64,000 nucleotides of DNA from Aquatica leii (taxonomy: Eukaryota > Arthropoda > Insecta > Coleoptera > Lampyridae): NCBI GenBank assembly GCA_035610365.1, contig CM069432.1, forward strand, positions 280,868,709 to 280,932,708. Reading direction: 5' to 3'. A program made the position numbers and the translations under genes. Every line of letters starts with the position of its first letter. Position 1 is the stretch's first letter. Shown here piece after piece: positions 55,931 through 64,000 of the stretch. Below the pieces are notes generated by a model. That model did no database searches and had not been told where the DNA came from. It saw only the letters and a program-made list of their open reading frames with translations.

Positions 55931-57230
55931 AATATATGTATGTCATGAGATGGCTAAAAATTGTAATGTACTATTATCGGAGGCAAAATTGCTTGAAGAC
56001 TCAGGCAGTAGCTTTCACCCATTTAGGTTGGAAGAATAGTGTGGTTCAAGCTCAGAAAAAAAATGGACTGATACTGATATGCAACCAATTTTTTCATCTT
56101 TTTCTGCGAAAAAAACTAGAAAATAAATATGCCTGAGAATTTGAAAATTATCTATTTTTTTTAATTATATTTAATAATCTGCTTATCAAAAAAAAAGACT
56201 GAGCAAATGCTAGAGCTACTTCGTTAATGAACCGGTCAAACCCGAAGCGTCATTAAAATATGAAAAAGTGGTCAATGCTCACATCTAAAGAGAACAAAAA
56301 TTCTTTGGTCTCTGTGTAATGATGGGTAATATATAGATACCAAGTATAAAACTATATTCTAGCAAGCATTTTTTATGAACATCTTCTATTTGGTAAGGTT
56401 ATGTCAAGAATCCGTTTTGAAAATATACTTCGTTGCCTTTGTTACCACGGTGAAGCAAACCCCACTTCTCATAAAATACATAACATTGATCATGTTTTGA
56501 GTCATATTTTGCAGAATGTTAAAAATATTTACACCCCAGGTTGCTTGTGGTTTAGCCAATACATTCCAAATAAAACAGCAAAATAATAGAATAAAACTGT
56601 ACAAATTATGCACGCCACAGGTTTTATACTCAACTTGATAGTATATACCGGAAAGAGAAGTCAAAAATAAACAAAGTCATGCTGCTTCGGTTGTAAGTAA
56701 ACTAGTAAAAAAGCACTTGGAGAATGGTCACACAATTTGTATAGACAAATACTATAATAGTGTTCCTTTGACTAAATCTCTCTATAACCAAATACCCACG
56801 TTGTTGGTACTCTTCACAAAAATCAAGAAAAAAGCCAGTATCTGTTGTGACAAAGAATGTGAGAACAGAAGAAAATATTGGTAATGTACTTGTGCAAAAA
56901 TGGAAAGACTACTTTCTTGCAGACACAAGACAACTACGGAAAAAATTATGAATAAAATGGGTATCATAAAAATTAGGCTTTGGGCTATAGCTGACTACAA
57001 CAAATAGGATTGACTTATATAATCAAACATGAATATTATGTAAAAAAAAACACTTAAAATAGCTAGGTCTGTGAGGTAAATTTTCTATCAAAATATATAA
57101 CTGTGCTTTAAGTAAATATAATATTTGACACAAAATTAAGGAAGACCCAAACGCATTTACACTTATATGATCATGTACAGACAACTAGTTCACCATCTAA
57201 CAATTGTTGGATAAAATTAATAAGAATGAA
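55931..57230 (+). pseudogene. piggyBac-type transposase pseudogene
   Basis: Fragments of the transposase appear in order over three frames. FFGLCVMMGNI-like sequence is near 56300. MSRIRFENILRCLCYHGEAN comes at 56401, then NVKNIYTPG (56520), a deletion removing the first catalytic Asp, then FSQYIPNKTAK (56550), KLYKLCTPQ (56600), and HTICIDKYYNSVPLTKSLYN (56730), which is the second catalytic Asp region. A weak end follows to about 57230. Numerous stops. TTAA-flanked terminal repeats were not found. In live elements this enzyme cuts and pastes DNA at TTAA. Confidence 0.72.
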
Positions 57231-57431
57231 GAGGTAAAGAAAACGCCAAAATAGGGTGCTTAGAAACATAGTATGGAATAATACATATTTAACCACCAAA
57301 AGTAAATTTTAAGGAAAAATTTGGATGTGCACTTAGCTAATTGCATATCTGGAAAATTAAGTAACAATCTGTTTTTATTATCTATTAATTTGTGTTGGTG
57401 TCAAACATAAATACAAGCGATTTTGATAAAT

Positions 57432-57760
57432 ATGTTGTTACGATTAAGTGATATTGATTTTGTTGTGTAATTACTTGTTAAAGTTATCACTTGCCGTCAA
57501 TTGTCCAAATAGTTTACTAACATAGCCGTGACGCCACACCCGCATTGGTAGGACAACTTGTGTTAGTCCGCGTAACGTCAGGGAAAAGGAAATCGGTAAG
57601 CAATCGATATGTAGCTATCGTTTAAAAAGTTTTATCTAGCTGCGAATATATACTGTTCGCCATAAGTAAGTGCATCCAGTAAACTTTAATAAGTTTGAAT
57701 AAAAAGTTTGAAATGTATTTTTCTTTGTACTTAGGATCATATTCCACCTGTGTTTGATTG
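57432..57760 (+). repeat. possible LTR or promoter-like block
   Basis: It starts TGTTACGATTAAGTG, has a GC-rich patch, then ATATATACTG (about 57646-57655) and AATAAA (about 57699). This is the order of an insect LTR (promoter, then polyadenylation signal). No PBS or second copy is seen in the window. Confidence 0.25.
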
Positions 57761-57765
57761 GTAAT

Positions 57766-57897
57766 ATGTCTGGCAAACAAGAAGGCTATGAAAGACGATT
57801 AACATTAATATTTTCCAGAAACTCTGTAGTAACACTAACGGATGTACCCGCGCATTATGTTGTTGAAAAACTGAGATTTTCTAGTTGCGGAATATAG
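57766..57897 (+). other. 43-codon frame after the LTR-like block, unidentified
   Basis: The frame starts MSGKQEGYERRLTLIFSR and ends at a TAG at 57897. Composition is less AT-rich than the surroundings. I do not recognise it. It could be a gag N-terminus behind the LTR-like block at 57432, a first exon, or chance. Confidence 0.2.
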
Positions 57898-59660
57898 AAC
57901 TAAAACTGGTTACAGCACTTTATTGATGTAACCAATTACGTTTAACGTTTTAAAGAAAAGATCTAATCCATAGCAAATAGCCTCCCATGCCCACACACAT
58001 TGTCGTTCTACAGAAAACGGGTCTCTCCTTTCTCTGGCACGTGTTCTGGCCATTTATCAACCATCATGAACCCATAAACAGAACCGTCAGTGAAAACAAC
58101 TTTCTTCGATTCATCATTCTATTGTAATCTTTCATTACACCACTCTAGTTGTGCAGTTTTATGACGTGTTAGAGGTAAACAAAAGAATGGTCGATACGAC
58201 CTATACTCAAAAATTGAATTATTTGATAAATAGATTGTATGGAAACTTTGTTTTCCTGGTCTACGAGAAACGATACCAAAAAGCCAAAGAACAAAAACCT
58301 ATTGCTATTTTAAAAAATTTTTATAACGCATCGTTCTGAATGTTTTGCATCGTTTACGTTAAATTCAGTTAGCAGCATTGAAGCGACGTAGCAACTTTTT
58401 TCTTTGGGTTATTCACGTGTTTGACACTTTACATGCAAACGGGTAAGTGATCACATGTAATTTAATGCTCAGCTGCACTGAATCAATGGTCATCTCGTTA
58501 ATTTATATTAAAATTCAAATGTGAAATCAAACGATGCTTATGAGAAGAGTTGCTAAAGTATTATACACCTATACGTTTTGCAGTTAGATTCAATTTTCTT
58601 TTTTTGTTTTTTTAATATATTATCGAATCTACTAGATTACGTGTTTGACACGTTTATTAATTTCCTCGTAGATTGAAATCTTGCTGTTCTTTTGGATTAT
58701 GGTGGTCGTAAAAACCTTTTTGAAACTAGTAGGAATTGTCGAGTTTGTGACCGTCTTCGACACCCAATAGACCAAGCATATTATTACAATGGGAAAGCTA
58801 ATGAAACCTCGCTTTAATTAATTAAAGCGTTCTTCGATTTATTTGATACTCACAGGTAATGGTTACGGACACTATCTTGCTTTTCTTAACTTAGGATTCT
58901 TTATAGCAAATTTGGCAGAGGCTAAAAATCTTTTCTCAAGTTCAACTTCAACGGATGGACGTGTTATGACTATGGTAATGGTGTATCGCACCTTGTAGGC
59001 CGAATTAGACAGGTGTAACGACGTTGACTCGCTACCTGTGAAGTGTGCTTTATTAGACTTTATTAAGCGCTCAATGTTATTAATTTGTTATGTCTTTGTG
59101 TAACTGTGCTACATATTCATCTATATTTTTATTTACTATGCTTTCAGTTTTATTTATGTTCTATTGTTCATATTAGGCCTTTAACTGCATTTTGAAGATC
59201 ATTAATTATAGTTTACTTTTAGTCGAGTCAATAATTCAGTGTTCAGCGTATTCAAATTTGTGTATTTCTGTGTACGTTGACTTGATTCTGATTGAGTATC
59301 TTTAAGCATTCTATTCGTAGTCAAAGCCAAATATACATCGACGATTGTAAGCGTACACTCTTCGAAAAATAATATTAATACATTTACTTGCTACTTGCAT
59401 AGGGAACTTAAAGTCTGGGGTAAGTCGCTTTTTTAATAATAATTTCAACATTTGTCGAAAATTGCCTTTTCTCGACTGCATGTAATTATTAATCCGTGGT
59501 CAATTCCACTTTGCTTTTTATAATTTATTACTCAATTGCTAATAAGTCAAATTTATTAAAATATTCTTATCTTTGAAGAAAAAAAACACTAGTAGTAGCA
59601 GACATTGTCTTGAAAGTCAAAGGTGGTATCGATTGGGAAAAGTTGTTTGTTCCCTTGTTG
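57898..59660. other. no gene seen
   Basis: AT-rich DNA with scattered stops in all frames. The 58151-58339 frame looks like chance. No repeat shared with the rest of the window was noticed. Confidence 0.45.
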
Positions 59661-59667
59661 ATAGATT

Positions 59668-60240
59668 GTTACGAGAGTCTTCTTGCAAAAGAAGTTGCTA
59701 TCGACTAATTCAGTTGAATTCAGAGATTTCGGTTGTAAGCTTCGTAGTGCTAAGTTATAAAACAAATAAAAAAAAAAGCGCCAAAACGATTAGAAACCAG
59801 AATGATAAACACCGTTTAAATCTAACACTGAAACAGAATAAATGACAAGACACTGGTTATAACAACAACTATTTTTTTTTCTAATAAGAAGAGAAGAGGT
59901 TAAAAACAGGTATTACGTAAGCAAAGTAGAATTATGTACATATATAGCGACAAACCATAGTTCTATAAATATTACAGTTATAGCGTTGATACAAGTCTTG
60001 AAGAGTAGGCAACATTCCAAAGATACAATTATTGAAGTACACATATAATGTAATAAAGTTAAATAATACGTAATTTCAGAGTTGATGCTTGATTTAAGGC
60101 AAAACTAGTAACCTTACACTCGTTATAAATCAAATTTGGTCTAAACTGAAATAATTGAAACAAGAATATGTATGCGTTAATTGTAATAATAACTATATCT
60201 GTTTCGTACGTATGTCATGTCCGATAAATGTACAAATTGC
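59668..60240 (-). repeat. possible diverged LTR-B relative
   Basis: The plus strand begins TGTTACGAGAGTC and later has GCGCCAAAACGATTAGAAA and GAATAAATGACAAGACACT. The solo LTR-B at 60583 has TGTTACGAGAAAC, GCGCCAAGACGATGAAAAA and GAATAAATAACACTAGAAA in the same order. The similarity is patchy and the end is unclear. Confidence 0.35.
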
Positions 60241-60582
60241 TGACAAGTAAAAGAAAAGAAGGGTTACTTACGGTCGTCCATGCAGATAGCTATCGCATGC
60301 TCTAACCATCCCCTGACAATCGCTTAGGAAATGAAAAACAAAGATTAGATCGACAAACATTAAATCCGAATTAATTGCGTCGAGCATTCAATCGATCTTC
60401 ACTTTCTTAAATGCAGGTGGGTTTTGTCTCGGAAGTGGCCTAATTGACCCAGAGTCCCTTTTTGTACGTGCTTCTGAATATAGCCTCCAGGGGAAAATAA
60501 TGGATTACTAATGCATTCTGCCAACTTGGCCCAATAGGTGGTGTTATCATAAAACGCTAAGACAATTACGGGAAAATCAACG
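60241..60582. other. no gene seen
   Basis: Non-coding sequence flanking the solo LTR. Nothing recognisable. Confidence 0.4.
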
Positions 60583-61510
60583 TGTTACGAGAAACTCAGG
60601 CTTTTGGAGTTGATCCGCCAAAAATAAATTGTTACGCCGGTTTTCTCATAACAAAACAAAGCAACGGCTAGCACAGCTTTTTCGGAGAGGGATCGCAGGC
60701 TTTGTTATGTGTGATTATAACGTGAATCTAAAAAAAGGCGCCAAGACGATGAAAAATTAAATTCGGGAGATACCGTCTAACTCTCCCCATAGCAGGAGAA
60801 GAATAAATAACACTAGAAAAGCAATAACACCGAATATATATATTTATTATATCACAGAAGCTGAAGAAGGTATATAAACGTAAGTTCTCGACAAGAGTTA
60901 CACGTAGGCCGATTGAATTAGAAGTTGCGCAGAATAGCGAGGAACACACCGTATAACAAACTGACCTTGTCGGACTAAATAATTACCTAAACATAACGTC
61001 TCAATTTATATTTACAAATCTCCAAATCGCATACAAACAAAACAATTTAAGCCTTCGAGACTCAATGCGCACCGCTTATAAGTTCGTGAAGCACAAAAAT
61101 ATAATTAATTGTGTTAACTTAACATGTACGTACGGTCAATAAACGACCGAAGCACAAATCAAAGAAAGAAATTAAAGTAGTAATACTCACAGTTAGATTT
61201 TACCTCAGTCGGACATTAGCTAATCTCCGTACTTGATGTACCTAAAAAGTAATATTAAACCCAATCTAAACGAGCATCTAATATTAACACAAATAAAAGG
61301 TTTCCTTAGCATCCAATTATTAAGCACGCAAGTGCGCAGTGTTTCCCTTCGACTTAACAAACTAAATTTCCCATGTTCGTCTTAATTATTCTTCACAAAG
61401 GAGGATTGTCCTGCCTGTTTCCAACCCTTGACGGTGGATACGATAATGACGTTATCAATAATCTAACGTCATGAAAATTTTCTAACAAGGCCACCTGCTA
61501 GCTATCATCG
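60583..61510 (-). repeat. solo LTR-B, opposite orientation to the 24-kb copy
   Basis: The plus strand starts TGTTACGAGAAACTCAGG and follows the reverse complement of 24220-23310 block by block. The PBS and internal sequence are absent at the LTR end (60582), so it is solo or broken. The far end is uncertain. Confidence 0.78.
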
Positions 61511-62496
61511 GTGAAAACGATGCACATTTGGTGGCTACCAATATCCGCTACAGATAATTAGCAGAGTCAATTTAAAACCCTAATAAAGAAAATTGTATAC
61601 CACTCACCCCGTTTCAACCTTCCAAATGTAATTGCATATTAAGATAGCAGTGTGAAACAATCTAACGGTGAAGGTTAACCCGGGCGTAAAAGTACCAAAC
61701 TCGTAGATGATCTAGTGCGAAGCGAAGTAAGAAATGCTGTCTAAACTTTGACAGTCTCGCCGCAAGAGTAGGAAAATTCTCCTGACAAATTGAACTACTA
61801 ATTTCTTTTTTTAAGATTACAAACGTAAATCACAAAAAGATGTGTTATTGCTTACCCCAGGAAACTTTCACAAAAGCAGCGATAATAATACGCCTAATTA
61901 TAACACAGCGGCTTGAGGAATTTTTAGAAGTGAAAACGTCGCTGGGCGCTTACATTAAATGGTTTTTCTCCGTTAAAAAATTTTAGCTGTCAAAAGCAAC
62001 CACTCTATGGCGCATGACTGTCATTATATCGAAAAGTAGGCGTTCCGAGAACAAATGTTATATTCAAATATTTTTAACAGAACGAGTTGTTTGCTTGTAT
62101 CTTACTTCTTAGACAGCGGGTTTGTATGGCATCTCCGAGCCAAAGATTTTTACAGTACAACGGAGTGGCGCCTATACTTTTCTCGTTTTTATTATAGCAT
62201 TCTAAACCACGCCCACTTACGGACAACTCAACTGGTTGTGTTGACGTGGTTGTAACCAATTTTTTGTATCGATTTTTTACATTTACTGTGAAAATTTCTT
62301 TTTAAATCGTTTTTCCGTTTGCTTATTTTACTAATTTTCTTGTCAAATTTAGTTAAGAATTTAGATAACAAGGTATTATATGACTCACAGTTTTATTTGA
62401 ACTGGGAATCAGTTTTCTAGTTGTGTTTTTATCTTTCATTGTTTCTGAAACTTAGTCGGACATTCAGAAATGCCGTCTCTACTATCTTGTTAATAT
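61511..62496. other. no gene seen
   Basis: AT-rich, without coding or repeat signals, apart from possible outer LTR-B sequence just past 61510. Confidence 0.4.
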
Positions 62497-63918
62497 TGTA
62501 ACGAATTTTATTAAAAACTAATTTATTTATACTAAAAATATATGTACACGTTTAAACTAACCGAACTAATTAAATCTAAGGAAATTTAATAAAAACACTT
62601 ACACTATAATTTATGTATAACACTATCAGTTACACGAAGATAAGAATGCGGATAACTATTTAACACTTATTGTTTGTTTACACTAAAGTCACGTACAAGG
62701 TTTTATTTTGTTCATTTATCTGACACGCGTTAATCACATATTTATTTAAACTTGAATAATCTTCTTAAGACGGCAAGTCTTCGAATTACGGAAATGACTG
62801 ACTGATTTTGGAAATCTATAATAAAAAATATAATAAAAACGTATAATAAAAATGTGAAAATACATTTATTAAAAAGCAAAAATAATTATTTTACCACGGC
62901 AGCAGTCGAAGACACAGACCTCTGGGTGTGAGCCTGAATGAAAATACACAGACGTGAATTCCTTTAATTTATTAACTATAACATAATACTCTATTTACAT
63001 TAAAGACAAAAATGAACAATATTTGAATCAAAACAATATTTAGAATAAAACTGTATTAGAATAAAACGAAATTTGGGTTAAAACAATATTTGGGCGCCAA
63101 TCACCTTTAAACTGGTGATGAATAAAAAGCATAAAATCTTATAACTAATTATTAATTGATATTAAATGCAAAAGTAGTAAACGTTTAATTTGTTATCTAG
63201 TATGTTTTCCGAAAAGTCACAAATCAATTAAAGTGAATGTAAAATGTAGTAACATAATTCCAGTTGACTCACAATATATGATATGACGTTATCGGATATC
63301 TTCTATTTTTAGCACATTCTTTGTTGAAGTGATAAGATTCTTCAAAACGAATGTAGATTTCCAAACACAACAGCAGGCATAAAACCAATGTATAAACCCA
63401 ATGAATAATAAACTCCAATAACGAAAAATCCAGTAAATAATAAGACAAAACCAAAAGTAAGATCCAGTAAAAACCGAAATAAAAGAAAAGACCGTAAATA
63501 TAAATAATTAGAATGGTTTTTTAAATGACATGATGTACTTACGCTGCTTAGCAACGGCCTTGAAATAAATTCCTTTGTCTAAATGTATTGCGTAACATTG
63601 TGAAATCACTAAAAATGTTGAATTCAATAGAAAAATTATATCAAAGTAAAGGTAAACTCACCAGCAATTAGATGGAATGAATAAAAATTAAATTGTATGC
63701 GTGTTTACGCCATAATTAAGAAAATTTGTCTTCCTTTCATCACTCACGTGAAATATCAAAAATTACTCAAACGGAAGTGCCAGCTTAAGCTGTTACTCAG
63801 TCGTTTCGACACCACGCGACGTTGCCAAACTAAATAAATTTACGTGCAATATTAGTTGCAGAAAATAAACGAATGTAAAATTGAATTTTAATGTAATGAA
63901 CTCTAACGGGACGTTACA
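62497..63918 (-). repeat. LTR-C copy 2, long form
   Basis: Ends TGTAACGTCC (63918, minus) and TTCGTTACA (62497) give a 1.42-kb LTR-like repeat. About 1 kb of it (62830-63918) matches 5859-6829 in the same orientation. No pol remnant flanks it at either side, so it is probably a solo LTR. The 62497 boundary is inferred from the terminal bases. Confidence 0.65.
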
Positions 63919-63928
63919 AATCCTTTCC

Positions 63929-63993
63929 GAATGTTCCATATCTTTTGGTATACGTTCTAGAACATAGATAAAAAACTCGAGAAGGTTCTTGAA
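63929..63993 (+). promoter_or_regulatory. cluster of heat-shock-element-like repeats
   Basis: Within 65 bases lie GAATGTTC (63929), TTCTAGAA (63955) and GAAGGTTCTTGAA (63981), all alternating nGAAn/nTTCn units with two-base spacing as bound by heat shock factor. The last is a perfect three-unit site. The cluster begins 11 bp beyond LTR-C. Any target gene lies to the right of the window. Confidence 0.5.
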
Positions 63994-64000
63994 TTTGAAA

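Noticed and set aside
59573..59845. 90-codon plus-strand frame
   Set aside because: Basic, Asn/Lys/Ser-rich chance frame that overlaps a possible LTR-B relative on the other strand.

Overview
The window is eukaryotic, AT-rich nuclear DNA, most likely from an insect. Three intact multi-exon genes with 45-52 nt GT-AG introns encode secreted insect-type GMC (glucose-methanol-choline) oxidoreductases. Almost everything else is decayed transposable elements of insect type: Ty3/Gypsy, BEL/Pao, Copia, R1-like and Jockey-like non-LTR, Penelope-like, piggyBac and a foldback MITE. GMC expansions of this kind are known from beetles, including the salicyl alcohol oxidases of leaf beetles, so a chrysomelid-like beetle is my best guess. 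That is inference, not proof.

Layout. 1-1788 holds a minus-strand Gypsy remnant whose LTR abuts GMC gene 1 (1812-3746, minus). 4.1-7.8 kb holds two minus-strand Gypsy remnants. Gypsy-A (7820-12131, plus) inserted into the second of them and retains an LTR, a PBS, a gag and an internal deletion. 12.8-17.3 kb is an R1-like non-LTR element bracketed by a 280-bp direct repeat, followed by a BEL/Pao element (17.49-20.3 kb). GMC gene 2 is at 20713-22645 (minus). 23.3-25.95 kb is Gypsy-B. 25.96-41.2 kb is a nest of BEL/Pao, Copia, Jockey and solo LTRs in which a segment starting at 26600 has been tandemly duplicated at 35877. 41.4-43.6 kb holds two head-to-head Penelope-like fragments. GMC gene 3 is at 43720-45656 (minus). 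46.4-53.5 kb holds two related minus-strand Gypsy elements (G and H) separated by a 273-bp MITE. 53.7-62.5 kb is mostly non-coding AT-rich DNA with a dead piggyBac and solo LTRs. The right edge holds a long LTR and, just beyond it, a cluster of heat-shock-element-like repeats.

The most unusual object is a 521-bp insertion (35136-35656) in the Jockey endonuclease domain. It has a near-perfect 117-bp palindrome, a 7-bp target duplication and a hammerhead ribozyme-like core (35485-35509). A truncated second copy sits in the duplicated unit (39531-39667).

The three GMC genes share exon structure, intron phase, catalytic residues and a short upstream block. They have kept open reading frames while the DNA between them filled with mobile elements, which suggests continuing selection on a tandem array of secreted oxidases or dehydrogenases.
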